Positions 36,201 to 44,766 of a stretch of 64,000 nt of DNA are shown here, in pieces (position 1 is the stretch's first letter; every line of letters begins with the position of its first letter). The notes below the pieces were generated by a model. The model ran no database searches. It saw only the letters and a program-made list of their open reading frames with translations, and was not told the DNA's origin. Both the position numbers and the translations under genes were made by a program. Location: contig WGNJ01000005.1 in assembly GCA_016124635.1 (NCBI GenBank), positions 1 to 64,000 on the forward strand, given 5' to 3'. This stretch comes from Alphaproteobacteria bacterium. Its GTDB lineage: Bacteria > Pseudomonadota > Alphaproteobacteria > Micropepsales > Micropepsaceae.

Positions 36201-36391
36201 TGCAAGAATGCGTCGAGGCCGCCGCGCCGCCGATTGGCACGCACCTTCTGCACAAGATCGCGCGCCACGGCTTCGGTGTGCGTACGCTCTGTCGGATCGA
36301 GCCGCGCCTTAGGCAGCAGCTTCTCGACCACCTCTGCCTCGTCGGCGAGATAGAGCTGCGCCATTCGGGCACGCGCGGAGGATTGATACAT
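33266..36391 (-). CDS. putA: Bifunctional proline dehydrogenase / P5C dehydrogenase
   Basis: A 1041-residue PutA. The proline dehydrogenase barrel lies at about 100-480 (FMFAT.NAHT and RLVKGAYWDSEIKRAQ), and a glutamate-gamma-semialdehyde dehydrogenase at about 510-1000, with ISPWNFPVAIFTGQ, ETGGLNAMI and the catalytic Cys in SAGQRCSALRVLFLQ. It converts proline to glutamate with FAD and NAD. At this length it lacks the N-terminal ribbon-helix-helix of E. coli PutA, so it cannot repress its own gene. The start at 36391 is the second in-frame Met region and removes an unlikely tail. Confidence 0.95.
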   Translation of the reverse strand: MYQSSARARMAQLYLADEAEVVEKLLPKARLDPTERTHTEAVARDLVQKVRANRRRGGLDAFLHQYALTTEEGVVLMCLAEALLRIPDAETADKLIKDKIGTAHWERHLGQSSSLFVNASTWGLMLTGRVVNLGEGPRDWSSIFGRIVARSGEPVIRQAMNFAMRIMGGQFVLGRTIEEALSRGDEWAKRGFRFSFDMLGEAAITAHDAERYFTAYNSAIASIGKRADPRHNIFERNSISVKLSALHPRFEFLQRERVFAEMLPKVVALGRAARNAGIGFTIDAEEADRLDLQLDVFEAAGAHSDLKGWEGLGLAIQAYGKRCTAVIDALAEMAKAQQRRIPTRLVKGAYWDSEIKRAQELGLDGYPVFTRKASTDVSYLACARALLAQPDVFFPMFATHNAHTLSAVKAIAGERTDYEFQRLHGMGEALYDEAVGADKLGVACRIYAPVGPHEDLLAYLVRRLLENGANTSFVNRLADDEAPIADIIADPVEQVEAMTVKPHPKIPLPGDLYSDRKNSHGIVLSDPARAEPFLKDITRALGNGVAAMPIIGGELQKGKAEPVFDPANRQRQAGSVVTATPQQALKALDRATAAQWSWDAMGGAKRAAILERAADYFERDTALLVGLCVREAGKTVANGLSDVREAIDFLRYYAMLARSEFEGTTMLPGPTGERNELALHGRGVFACISPWNFPVAIFTGQIAGALAAGNSVIAKPAEQTPLTAFAATRLLHEAGVPGDVLHLLPGDGATIGGALTRDPRVVGVAFTGSTEVAQLINRTLAGRDGPIATLIAETGGLNAMIADSTALPEQLVKDAVTSAFDSAGQRCSALRVLFLQDDIAPRVLKLLAGAMAEIKLGDPMRLDTDVGPVIDDEALKNLESHAQRMAREGKLIAETPLGPETANGTFFAPRAFEIDSISRLPREVFGPILHVVRYEAARLQQVCDAINATGYGLTLGIHTRIEDTAQFIQERVRVGNMYVNRNQIGAVVGVQPFGGEGLSGTGPKAGGPHYLHRFAVERVSATNTTAAGGNASLLSLDESGT

Positions 36392-36476
36392 GGGCGCGGA
36401 GAATGGTGATTGCCGGCGCTCGCTGCAAGACCGCAAACCGCGCTATGCTGCGCCGCGCCAAGCTCCGGGATATCGC

Positions 36477-37328
36477 ATGACAGCCGCGCCACCCATCGTC
36501 CGCACAGTCGCCGAATTGCGAGCGGCAGTCGCCAAGGCCCGCGGCGACGGCCTGGGCGTCGGCCTCGTCCCCACAATGGGCTCCCTGCATGAGGGCCACT
36601 TGTCGCTCTGCCGGCTTGCGGCGCAGCACACGCCCTTCGTCGTCGTCTCCATCTTTGTCAACCCGACCCAATTCGCGCCGCATGAGGACCTGGCGACCTA
36701 CCCGCGCGATGAGGCAGCCGACGTGGCCAAGCTCGCCGCCACCGGTGCAGTCAAACTCGTTTACGCACCGACGCCGGCGGCCATGTACCCTGAAGGCTTC
36801 GCCACCAGCATCATGCCCAAGGGTGTCGCGGAGGGTCTCGAGACCGATTTCCGCCCGCACTTCTTCGCCGGCGTCGCCACCGTCGTGGCCAAGCTCTTCA
36901 CCCAAGTCGCGCCGGACGTCGCCGTGTTCGGCGAAAAGGACTATCAGCAATTGCAGGTTATCAAGCAGCTGGTCCGCGATCTCGATCTTCCGATCGCGAT
37001 TGTCGCCGGCGAAACGCTAAGAGAGCCGGACGGCCTCGCGCTGTCGTCGCGCAATGCCTACCTTGATCCCCGTGCGCGCGCGATCGCGGGAAGGCTGAAC
37101 GTTATCATGCGTTCAACCGCCGCCTCCGTCGCCCAAGGACACGATATCGGCCTGTCCGTGAAGGTCGGTCACGACGAGTTGCGTAAGGCCGGATTCGAAA
37201 CCGTCGACTACCTTGAGGTTCGTGACGCCGCGACGCTCAAGCCGGTTACAGATCGCAGCCGCAAGATGCGCATCCTTGCAGCTGTCCGGATCGGCAAGAC
37301 ACGCCTCATCGACAATATGGCGGTCTAA
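36477..37328 (+). CDS. panC: Pantothenate synthetase
   Basis: A 283-residue PanC. VPTMGSLHEGHLSLCRLA contains the HEGH nucleotide-binding motif, FVNPTQFAPHEDLATYPRD binds pantoate, VFGEKDYQQLQVIKQLVRDL and ALSSRNAYL complete the family pattern. It condenses pantoate with beta-alanine using ATP to give pantothenate, a CoA precursor. The ATG at 36477 begins the conserved N terminus. panB is not visible in this window. It overlaps the convergent PAS gene by 4 bases. Confidence 0.97.
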   Translation: MTAAPPIVRTVAELRAAVAKARGDGLGVGLVPTMGSLHEGHLSLCRLAAQHTPFVVVSIFVNPTQFAPHEDLATYPRDEAADVAKLAATGAVKLVYAPTPAAMYPEGFATSIMPKGVAEGLETDFRPHFFAGVATVVAKLFTQVAPDVAVFGEKDYQQLQVIKQLVRDLDLPIAIVAGETLREPDGLALSSRNAYLDPRARAIAGRLNVIMRSTAASVAQGHDIGLSVKVGHDELRKAGFETVDYLEVRDAATLKPVTDRSRKMRILAAVRIGKTRLIDNMAV

Positions 37329-37834
37329 TCCGCGACGCTTTCGTCTTCGAATCGATAGTCGTAAAGCGACGCAAGCTTCGCGATCTCGCCCGCATCATCG
37401 GTAAGCGGAACGGTGAGCGTCTCGAGGTGCAGGTAGTTCTTTTCCTTCAGGCGCGTGCGGCCGGGTTGATTCAAAATCGGCCCTTTGGTCCGCAACACCT
37501 CTTGAACGATGTGGCGCGTGCGCGCCCCGAACTCGCTGTCCGCCGGCAACTGAGACATCGTCATTCCGGTGGGATCTCGACCCAGGAATTCGACGACGCG
37601 TGTCCCGGCGAGCCGCACGACAGGATTCATGCGTTCGGTCACGCCCAGCAGCACGACGTTCGGCGCCAGCTTCGGAATCTTTGCCAAATGGAAGCGAGCC
37701 AGCGGTACGCGGCCGTTCTCGTCGCTCAGCGACGCGCAATGCTCCGCAAAAGCCCGAGCCTTGGCGAAGGTCGGTTGATGCTCCGCATCCAACGGATAGA
37801 TGCCATCCAACAAAGTAAGAACCCCGCAACGCAC
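37325..37834 (-). CDS. PAS-domain protein (PAS_5-like)
   Basis: A roughly 169-residue protein with a PAS-like core: IPKLAPNVVLLGVTERMNPVVRLAGTRVVEFLGRDPTGMTMSQL, followed by a strand region ending LYDYRFEDES. This fits the PAS_5 type seen as stand-alone proteins in alphaproteobacteria. No output domain is present. The start is unclear: GTG 37834 or the TTG codons near 37813 are candidates because the only in-frame ATG lies inside the DUF1489 gene. The function is unknown. Confidence 0.55.
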   Translation of the reverse strand: MRCGVLTLLDGIYPLDAEHQPTFAKARAFAEHCASLSDENGRVPLARFHLAKIPKLAPNVVLLGVTERMNPVVRLAGTRVVEFLGRDPTGMTMSQLPADSEFGARTRHIVQEVLRTKGPILNQPGRTRLKEKNYLHLETLTVPLTDDAGEIAKLASLYDYRFEDESVAD

Positions 37835-37892
37835 GCGAGGCGACGTTAAGCCGGGAACCTTGTGGAACGGTGAACGCGGCGCCGCTCGGCTA

Positions 37893-38321
37893 TCAGAGCA
37901 ACCCCAATTCAGCCAACTCCCTTTGCAGCTTGCTCGGCATCTTTTTATTGAATTTGCCGATGTCTGGGGGCGCTTCCTTGGCGGGAAGATAGCGCCAGCC
38001 CTGGAAAGCCCGCCGCGGCCGCGGTGCGACGACGACGAGTTCGGGCGAATAGACAAGGTGACAGCGCGCTATGCCCTCTTTGTCGCGAAACGGCCGAATG
38101 TCGATCATTTTCTGCCGTACCGAAACAATTCCCTTGATCACCCAATAGAGCGACCCGCCGTCCAAGATCTCATCAATACGCTTCGGCACCATCCGCGTCG
38201 TATGCGTCAGCTCGATCTTGGCGCCGCGCTTCTTGAGTGCGGCAACACGCCCCTTCTGCCAATCCGCCAGGTGCTCGATCGAGTCGCAACCAACACAGAG
38301 CTTGATCAAATGCAACGTCAT
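37893..38321 (-). CDS. DUF1489 family protein
   Basis: A 142-residue protein matching DUF1489: MTLHLIKLCVGCDSIEHLADWQ at the start, THTTRMVPKRIDEILDGGSLYWVIKG, ARCHLVYSPELV and RAFQGWRYLPAKEAPPDI. The family is widespread in alphaproteobacteria and has no known function; the RYL and WV-IKG patterns resemble RNA- or nucleotide-related proteins only loosely. Its start overlaps the mccA stop by one base (TGATG), so it is probably translated with mccA. Confidence 0.88.
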   Translation of the reverse strand: MTLHLIKLCVGCDSIEHLADWQKGRVAALKKRGAKIELTHTTRMVPKRIDEILDGGSLYWVIKGIVSVRQKMIDIRPFRDKEGIARCHLVYSPELVVVAPRPRRAFQGWRYLPAKEAPPDIGKFNKKMPSKLQRELAELGLL

Positions 38322-40315
38322 CAGGCCGCGGCCTCCGTAAACTTTGCAATGACCGCGCCCTCACTCACCTGATCGCCCGCCGACCACGGCAGCTCGCTAA
38401 TGACGCCGTCATTCTGTGCCGCCAACGTATGTTCCATCTTCATTGCCTCAAGAATAGCGACAGCTTGTCCGCGCTTCACGGCATCGCCCGCCTTCACCAG
38501 GACCTGGATAATTTTGCCGGGCATCGGCGCCACCAGATCTTGCGCACTCGCGTCGCTGTGCTCAGCCGCCTCCAGCGGATCGAACGGCGACAGCGTGTAA
38601 GTGTGCCCTTTGAGCAGAACCGCCAGATCGCCCCCGATGTGCAGAACACGGGCGCGGATCTCTCGGCCATCGATCGTCGCCGTCAACGAGCCGTCCGGTT
38701 CGCGTAAGACATCCGCCTCGACCGCACGCGATCCAACGGACAGGCGAAAGCCGTGCGCCAGATATTTGACGAGAACCGTACGTTCACCGTCCGCCGCATC
38801 AAATCGCATGACCTCTTCCTGCGATGTGCCGACACGCCAACCGTCGACGATATCCCACGGCGAGTGCGTGCGCGCTCTCACTCGCCGTTCGCTGAGCGTA
38901 AACAGCGCCGCCAAAAGCAACGCGTCCTCTGGAACCTCGCCGGGACCAGGAATGAGTTCCGACTTGTGTCGCGCGATGAAGTTCGTATCGATCTCGGCGT
39001 CGCCAAAACTCTTGTGCCGCAATGTCGCGATCAGGAACGCGAGATTGCTCCTGAGGCCCGCGACTTCAGCCGTTTCTAGCGCGTCCGCCAAAAGGGACAG
39101 CGCGCCCGCCCGCGTTTCATCCCAGCCGATCACCTTTGCGATCATCGGGTCGTAGAACGTCGAAACCTCACCACCTTCGACCACACCGGCGTCGACCCGG
39201 ATATGCGGAGCGCTTTCGGGCAGCTTCAACCGCACGAGCCGCCCGCTCGAGGGCAAGAATCCATTCGCCGGATCCTCGGCATAAAGCCGCGCCTCGACCG
39301 CATGCCCGTGAATCTTCAGCTCGCTCTGCTTGAGCGGCAACTTCTCACCCGCAGCCACACGCAATTGCCACTCGACGAGATCGAGCCCGGTGATCATCTC
39401 GGTCACGGGATGCTCGACTTGCAGCCGGGTATTCATCTCCATGAAGTAGAATGCATCGCTCTTCAGGCCGCGCGACGCGTCGACGATGAACTCGACGGTG
39501 CCAGCACCCTGATAGCCGATCGCCTTGGCGCAAGCGACCGCTGCTTCGCCCATCGCGCGGCGCATGTTCGCCGGCATCCCAGGCGCCGGCGCTTCTTCAA
39601 TGACCTTCTGATGCCGCCGTTGCAGCGAACAATCGCGTTCGAACAGGTAGACGGCATTGCCGTGCGAATCCGCAAACACTTGGATCTCGATATGACGCGG
39701 CCGCTCGACATACTTCTCCACCAGCACCCGCGCATCGCCGAACGCGGACTGCGCCTCGCGCTTCGCACCCTGGAGCGCCGCGGCGAACTCTCCGGCATCG
39801 TCGACGCGACGCATTCCCTTGCCGCCGCCGCCGGCAACAGCCTTGATCAATACGGGATAGCCGATCCGCTCAGCCTCCCGTGCGAGATGATCGTCCTGCT
39901 GGTTGTCACCGTGATAGCCGGGCACGATCGGCACCTTGGCCTTCGCCATCAGAGCTTTCGCCGCATCTTTCAGACCCATCGCCCGTATCGCGCTCGCGGG
40001 CGGCCCGACGAACACGAGACCCGCCTTGGCGCAGGCGTCGGCGAACGCGGCGTTCTCCGACAAGAACCCGTAGCCCGGGTGCACGGCTTCCGCGCCGCTC
40101 GCCTTGGCCGCTGCAATCACGGCCTCGATGTTGAGGTAACTCTCGCGTGGAGCAGCAGGTCCGATGCGCACCGCGTGGTCCGCCATCGCCACGTGCGGCG
40201 CATGAGCATCGACGTCCGAATAGACCGCGATCGTGCGCAGGCCCATGCGATGCGCGGTGCGCATCACGCGGCAGGCGATCTCACCACGGTTGGCGACCAG
40301 CAGCGACGAAAACAT
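38321..40315 (-). CDS. mccA: Methylcrotonyl-CoA carboxylase biotin subunit
   Basis: A 664-residue acyl-CoA carboxylase alpha subunit. The biotin carboxylase part (1-450) has LLVANRGEIACRV, AVAGGGGKGMR and EMNTRLQVEHPVTEM. A BT-like connector follows, and the C-terminal biotinyl domain carries the EAMKMEH signature with the biotinylated Lys at about residue 626. The adjacent methylglutaconyl-CoA hydratase gene and the mccB gene at 51511-53118 point to leucine catabolism rather than acetyl- or propionyl-CoA carboxylase. The ATG at 40315 begins the conserved sequence. Confidence 0.9.
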   Translation of the reverse strand: MFSSLLVANRGEIACRVMRTAHRMGLRTIAVYSDVDAHAPHVAMADHAVRIGPAAPRESYLNIEAVIAAAKASGAEAVHPGYGFLSENAAFADACAKAGLVFVGPPASAIRAMGLKDAAKALMAKAKVPIVPGYHGDNQQDDHLAREAERIGYPVLIKAVAGGGGKGMRRVDDAGEFAAALQGAKREAQSAFGDARVLVEKYVERPRHIEIQVFADSHGNAVYLFERDCSLQRRHQKVIEEAPAPGMPANMRRAMGEAAVACAKAIGYQGAGTVEFIVDASRGLKSDAFYFMEMNTRLQVEHPVTEMITGLDLVEWQLRVAAGEKLPLKQSELKIHGHAVEARLYAEDPANGFLPSSGRLVRLKLPESAPHIRVDAGVVEGGEVSTFYDPMIAKVIGWDETRAGALSLLADALETAEVAGLRSNLAFLIATLRHKSFGDAEIDTNFIARHKSELIPGPGEVPEDALLLAALFTLSERRVRARTHSPWDIVDGWRVGTSQEEVMRFDAADGERTVLVKYLAHGFRLSVGSRAVEADVLREPDGSLTATIDGREIRARVLHIGGDLAVLLKGHTYTLSPFDPLEAAEHSDASAQDLVAPMPGKIIQVLVKAGDAVKRGQAVAILEAMKMEHTLAAQNDGVISELPWSAGDQVSEGAVIAKFTEAAA

Positions 40316-40322
40316 CAGTGCG

Positions 40323-41126
40323 TTACGTCGCCCACTTCGGCTTACGCTTCTCCAGGAAGGCGGCGAGACCTTCCTTCGCCTCGTCGCTCGATCGCCGCTC
40401 GGCAATGCGCCGCGCGGTATCGGCGATCAGGTGAGAGTCGATGGGGCGCCCGGCAACGGACCTGATCAAGTCCTTTGCCGCCGCAATCGCGCCAGGCGCA
40501 CAGGAGAACACCTGCTGCACGAGGCGCTCTGACTCCTGCGCAAGTGCGGGTTGGTCGTCCACGAGTATGTGCACGAGCCCGAGCGCGTGCGCCGTCGCGC
40601 CGTCGAAGCGTTCAGCGGTCAGGAAATAACGGTGCGCAGCCCGCGCACCGATCGCGCGGATGACGTAAGGCGAGATGACCGCGGGGATGATCCCGAGCCG
40701 TACTTCGCTCAGGGCGAAGCTCGCTGTCTTGGTCGCGATCGCGATATCGCAAGCGGACACCAGCCCGCAGCCCCCTGCCATCGCCGCGCCGTGTACCAGC
40801 GCGATCGTGACTTGAGGCAAGGTCGAAAGCCGGCGCAGCATCTCGGCCATACCGCCCGCATCTTCGCGGTTGTCATGCGCCGTGTAATCGGCCGCAGCCC
40901 GCATCCACGCAAGGTCGGCGCCGGCCGAAAAACTCGGACCGGCACCCTCGATCATCACCACGCGGATACGGTCCGCGTCGTGTTCCATGTCCTCGCAAAT
41001 CTCGTTGAGCCGGGCGATGACATCCGGATTGAACGCGTTGTGCACGCGCGGCCGGTTCAAGGTGATGACGGCCACGCCTTCGCGTGTGGTGTTCAGCAGT
41101 ACGAGGTCTTCGCCTTCGTCGGCCAT
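40323..41126 (-). CDS. liuC: Methylglutaconyl-CoA hydratase (enoyl-CoA hydratase family)
   Basis: A 267-residue crotonase-fold protein. FSAGADLAWMRAAADY is the pattern of the AUH/LiuC group, and HGAAMAGGCGLVSACDIAIA with EVRLGIIPAVISPYVIRAIG provide the oxyanion hole and the catalytic Glu. It should hydrate 3-methylglutaconyl-CoA to HMG-CoA in leucine breakdown. It lies 7 bases before mccA on the same strand, which supports the assignment over a generic enoyl-CoA hydratase. Confidence 0.85.
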   Translation of the reverse strand: MADEGEDLVLLNTTREGVAVITLNRPRVHNAFNPDVIARLNEICEDMEHDADRIRVVMIEGAGPSFSAGADLAWMRAAADYTAHDNREDAGGMAEMLRRLSTLPQVTIALVHGAAMAGGCGLVSACDIAIATKTASFALSEVRLGIIPAVISPYVIRAIGARAAHRYFLTAERFDGATAHALGLVHILVDDQPALAQESERLVQQVFSCAPGAIAAAKDLIRSVAGRPIDSHLIADTARRIAERRSSDEAKEGLAAFLEKRKPKWAT

Positions 41127-41223
41127 GGGTGCCTCCGCGCCTTGGGAGATAGGAAAATCGGGCGCACCCTAGCCTCTCGCCGCGCGCGCGGCGAGAGCCA
41201 AGCTGTGAACAAATAAGGCTCCG

Positions 41224-41562
41224 CTAGTGCCCGCTGCGCAGGATCAACCGCTTGAAAATATAGAACACGGTGATGATGATGAGGAAACCGGCGTAAAGCG
41301 CGATCACGCGCTGCCAATAGCCTTCATCGACCATGTTCGGCAGATGGAATTCGGCGTGGTTGACCACAACCGGCAGAATAATCTCCGCCACGATGTAAAA
41401 GACCAACGCGCCGAGGGCGATGACGAATATCCGGCTGTAGCGGCTCAAGAAGAATGCTGCGCCGATCGCGATCAGCAGGCCGAGCAGCTGATTGACGTCG
41501 TGGAAACCGCTGCGAAAATATTCCCAAATCGTGTCGAGCCAAGGCTGCACTGTTGCCATCAT
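41224..41562 (-). CDS. Small membrane protein of unknown function
   Basis: A 112-residue protein with about three hydrophobic segments (around 25-45, 45-68 and 85-105) and a basic C-terminal tail (KRLILRSGH). GAGAGGAA precedes the first of two adjacent ATG codons. No family is recognised. It lies between liuC and a beta-barrel gene, at the edge of the non-leucine stretch. Confidence 0.65.
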   Translation of the reverse strand: MMATVQPWLDTIWEYFRSGFHDVNQLLGLLIAIGAAFFLSRYSRIFVIALGALVFYIVAEIILPVVVNHAEFHLPNMVDEGYWQRVIALYAGFLIIITVFYIFKRLILRSGH

Positions 41563-41769
41563 GACCAAATTCCTCTCACGGTCGAACCGCCCCCGCGGCG
41601 CAGAGCGCCAGCCTAGACCAACTCCGTGACGTTTTCACGCTGCAGGCGCGAAGAGAAAGGGCTGAAACGGCCCCTCTGGAACCGTCGAAGCTTGGTAACG
41701 CACAACCTTGGTGGGAGTTTCCAGCGCGTAGCTGATCTTGCAGCGCCACCGTCGATCCCGATTGCGCCC

Positions 41770-43392
41770 TCAATTTAGCGGCGTGCGGAACGATACCAAA
41801 AGCGCATCGGTGTTGCGTGTCGCCTCCTCGGGCGTCAGCGCGTCATAGGACACCGCACTCTCATGCAGCTGATGGCGATATTGCAGGGTCAGATGCGTGT
41901 CGCGCCGGTTCAGCCGGTCTTGGACGAAATCGGTCAGGTCGAGCGAGACGGCAAGCGTTGTGGCCTTCGAACGCGACGACAGGCTGAGGGCGTCGAATGC
42001 GAACTCGTCTTGACTGCGCCCGAGGCTGGCGCTGAATTTCGGCCCACGCGTCGGCGCATAGCGGATCGAAAACGTGCCCGACACCGCGCTATCGGCGAAC
42101 TGGTCCTCCACGGATGTATTGCCAAGCAGGACCAAATCAGCGCCGGCGCTGAACCGCCAGTCGCCGAACTTGATCGCATGCGAAACGTCCATGAGCTGAT
42201 CCAGCTCACCGGAGAATCCAACGCCGGGCGCATTCCGTCCTTGCCGCTCGCGCGTGTACGTCGCCGTGGTATCACCCAGCATCGTCTTCCATTGAGCGAG
42301 TGCTTCAAACGTTGAAACGCCCTCCCGTGCGTCAGGCCCTGTCGGGTAGTCGACGTGCCCTGTTTCGAATGTCGCCGACACAAGCTGCGGTATGAGCGCC
42401 GTGCTTGACGCCAATCCGGGTGCCAGCTGCGTGGGTGTCAACTCGAGCGTCGCCCCGTCGATCTGCTTTCGGCTTGTCCATTGGGTCGCGTCAAGAAACG
42501 ATCGCCGCTGCAGGTCCTTGTCGTAGATCGTCGCGCTGATCCCTTTGAAATCGATCTGAGCCTGCTTGGCGTCGCGCCCGAAAAACTGCCCCGCAAAGTG
42601 CTGAATCGAAACTACCGCATCGGCGCCAAAGGCGCTCAGCGCCGAACGCCAATCGTTTCGCTCACCGGAAAGTGACAGCAAGCCCAAAGGGCGTGCGGCC
42701 GCATTGCCCCGATAGTCCTTATCGACCGTACTCACTTCACCCGCGATCGACCATTTGAAATCCGGGCCGTCGAAGATCTTGGCTTCGAGTTTGTGCCAAC
42801 GCGCGGCGCCGGCACGCGAAAGAATCTCGGCAACGCCGGGGCCCCCACCGTCGGCCCACCGCGACGTGCTGGTGCTCCACGAGAGGTCGGTGCCGACCGT
42901 CAAGCGCCCATCGAACAGCTTCTCGGTCGCGCCGACGCCAACGGCCGTGCTGTCCTCGCGATAGCCGTCGGCCCACTGAAGACGCTCGAAGGTTACCGCA
43001 TCCGAGGTCTCGATGCGGCCAACGCCCCCATGCGACTCGAACTCGCCAAAGGCACCCGTCAAATGTTGCGCGCGGAAAGTAATGGCGCGATTGAGTTCGG
43101 CATCCGTCGTCAACGAAATGCGTCTGCGAGCACCCGGATCGTCGGCTTCGAACCAATAGGCGCCGCCGTCGCTCGCCTCCGCTTTGAGTTCATAGCTTCC
43201 GGCGTTCGCCGGTTGGGCGGGCGCAAAGCAGCCGTTCGTGTCGGACGACACGCCCGTGTCCAACGAAAGGATCTGAGGTCTTTCTTGGACGCAGAAAGGT
43301 ACCTCGCCAGCCGACGCGCTCGTCGCCAAAAGGCATGAGCTCGCCGCAGCAATGAAAAGCCATGAAAGTTCAACGCGGCCCCCCGGCCTCAT
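41770..43392 (-). CDS. Large secreted beta-barrel-like protein, unknown function
   Basis: A 540-residue protein with a signal peptide (about 1-28, ending SASAG). A small N-terminal cysteine-containing region (FCVQERP, NGCFAP) is followed by a long stretch of alternating amphipathic strands rich in Trp, Phe and Gly. The C-terminal part has paired strands typical of outer-membrane barrels (KATTLAVSLDLTDF, THLTLQYRHQL) and ends VSFRTPLN. No domain is recognised. I infer an outer-membrane protein. It is the first gene before the three four-cysteine proteins but points the same way and is 155 bases from the nearest. Confidence 0.6.
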   Translation of the reverse strand: MRPGGRVELSWLFIAAASSCLLATSASAGEVPFCVQERPQILSLDTGVSSDTNGCFAPAQPANAGSYELKAEASDGGAYWFEADDPGARRRISLTTDAELNRAITFRAQHLTGAFGEFESHGGVGRIETSDAVTFERLQWADGYREDSTAVGVGATEKLFDGRLTVGTDLSWSTSTSRWADGGGPGVAEILSRAGAARWHKLEAKIFDGPDFKWSIAGEVSTVDKDYRGNAAARPLGLLSLSGERNDWRSALSAFGADAVVSIQHFAGQFFGRDAKQAQIDFKGISATIYDKDLQRRSFLDATQWTSRKQIDGATLELTPTQLAPGLASSTALIPQLVSATFETGHVDYPTGPDAREGVSTFEALAQWKTMLGDTTATYTRERQGRNAPGVGFSGELDQLMDVSHAIKFGDWRFSAGADLVLLGNTSVEDQFADSAVSGTFSIRYAPTRGPKFSASLGRSQDEFAFDALSLSSRSKATTLAVSLDLTDFVQDRLNRRDTHLTLQYRHQLHESAVSYDALTPEEATRNTDALLVSFRTPLN

Positions 43393-43547
43393 AAAGAAGA
43401 AGTGCTCCCCTAGACAGAATCGCTACTGGCGCAACTCTACGCAATCGAACTGCAACACGCCGTGCTTGCGGTCAAACATGCTGCCAAGCCGTCGACAACG
43501 CAAATTACGCAGGGTGAGTCTGACGCTCACCCCGCGCGTACCAAGCG

Positions 43548-43838
43548 TTACGACTTATGGAAGCTGGAGACGCAATCCCCCAAATTCTTGTACGTAGCGT
43601 CAAAGAAGTCAGGGAATTCGAGCTTCAGATCCTGACAAAAAGCTGCCGCATCGTCGGAACCCGACTTGTTGACAACTTTCGTGACGATGCTCGTGCAATC
43701 GCCGTGGCTGTATCCGGCGTCGCCGATGCTCTTGCAGTATTGGCTGGCATTGAACCCTGGCGCCGCCGAAACCGGCGCACCGGCAAAGCCAAGGGTCAAA
43801 GCTGCTGCGGTCGCAGTCGCAAAAAGAATCTTCTTCAT
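43548..43838 (-). CDS. Four-cysteine secreted protein, paralog A
   Basis: A 96-residue exported protein with a signal peptide cleaved after VSA. Four cysteines are spaced C-x12-C-x19-C-x20-C, with YSHGDC at the second and DDAAAFC at the third. This is the most diverged of three paralogs; identity to the others is highest in the signal peptide, the SHG(D/E)C motif and the DAAAFC motif. GGAGACC precedes the ATG. The fold is likely a small two-disulfide helical bundle. Function unknown. Confidence 0.8.
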   Translation of the reverse strand: MKKILFATATAAALTLGFAGAPVSAAPGFNASQYCKSIGDAGYSHGDCTSIVTKVVNKSGSDDAAAFCQDLKLEFPDFFDATYKNLGDCVSSFHKS

Positions 43839-44019
43839 TCGAAGGTCTCCGAGAGTGTGCGAAACTGATCAAGTTCTGATCGTGCCCGATGCACGGCCAG
43901 TACTCGTTCGCCCAAGGTGAGTCTTGAAACGTTTGACTGATTCGGTCGTCACGCCGGTCTGAACCAACGTACGAATTGAATCGGGAGCACGGACCTTCAT
44001 CCGCGCCCCCTTCATTTGA

Positions 44020-44316
44020 TTAGCCGGGAAGCAAGGGCGCGATAGCCTTGACGCAATGACCCACGTTACCGAAAGCAGAATCGAAGAAGGCGGGGTCGGT
44101 AACTTTGATCGACTTGCAGAACGCCGCTGCGTCGTTGTTGCCTTGGCCCTTGTTGTAGTAGCCGTTGAGGATGCTCGTGCATTCGCCGTGGCTCACGCCG
44201 AGATCGCCATTGGCTGTGCAGAACTGGCTCCAATTCGGAGCTGCGCTTGCTGGAGCGGCGCCAAAGCCAAGCGCCAAAACGGCTGCAGTCGCCGTGGCAA
44301 AGAGAATCTTCTTCAT
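44020..44316 (-). CDS. Four-cysteine secreted protein, paralog B
   Basis: A 98-residue exported protein, closely similar to paralog C. Signal peptide ends ASAAPNW. Cysteines are spaced C-x12-C-x20-C-x20-C; motifs GDLGVSHGEC, NKGQGNNDAAAFC and AFGNVGHC are shared. GGGAGG precedes the ATG at 44316. The upstream region is also similar to that of paralog C, so the gene belongs to a duplicated unit. No known family. Confidence 0.85.
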   Translation of the reverse strand: MKKILFATATAAVLALGFGAAPASAAPNWSQFCTANGDLGVSHGECTSILNGYYNKGQGNNDAAAFCKSIKVTDPAFFDSAFGNVGHCVKAIAPLLPG

Positions 44317-44650
44317 TGAAGGCCTCCCACTATTGTAAAGTAAATGGCTGCCTGCACACAATGCACAGACAGTATTCATCCGCCCGACACGGGTGTTAAG
44401 GACGTTCGATTGATTCGGTTGTCCCCCTAGGCGAATTTGCCAGGGACGCTACGGACAGACCGGCTGTTTGCAAAGCCAAACAAGGTTGAGGTAGCGCAAT
44501 CTCACGCACGCACTGCGTGCATTTGCAGGGAACTGTGATGGCCAATACGATTCCAGATATATTACGTTGAGTTCACTCGAATCAGTATAGATGCCAGCTT
44601 TGACATCAAATTCGCGCCTAAGGCGAAATGATTTATTGTCAGTTACTTTA
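44020..44650 (-). repeat. Tandem duplicated unit, copy 1 (gene plus upstream region)
   Basis: Paralog B and about 330 bases upstream resemble the unit at 44767-45395. Shared upstream elements include GGAACTGTGA (near 44530 and 45278) and TATTGTCAGTT at the outer end (near 44635 and 45381). The period is about 747 bases. The sequences are diverged but aligned in order. Confidence 0.6.
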
Positions 44651-44733
44651 GATCGCGGCGCGGGCCATTGGGTTGGCTAGAGTCTTTCGGCGCCGGCCTG
44701 CTGTGGCTAGTTCCAGTGCAAATCGGCAAGGGA

Positions 44734-44753
44734 GCGCGGGCGATCGCCCGCGC
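44734..44753. repeat. Perfect 20-base palindrome
   Basis: GCGCGGGCGATCGCCCGCGC, ten bases and their exact complement with no loop, 14 bases downstream of the stop of paralog C. It may form a transcription-terminating hairpin on the reverse strand, but no T-run follows. Confidence 0.7.
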
Positions 44754-44766
44754 CCCAGTCATTGGA

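Noticed and set aside
39203..40465. Long forward frame antisense to mccA
   Set aside because: Same cause: the reverse strand carries a clear carboxylase with all motifs, and this frame has no signature of its own.
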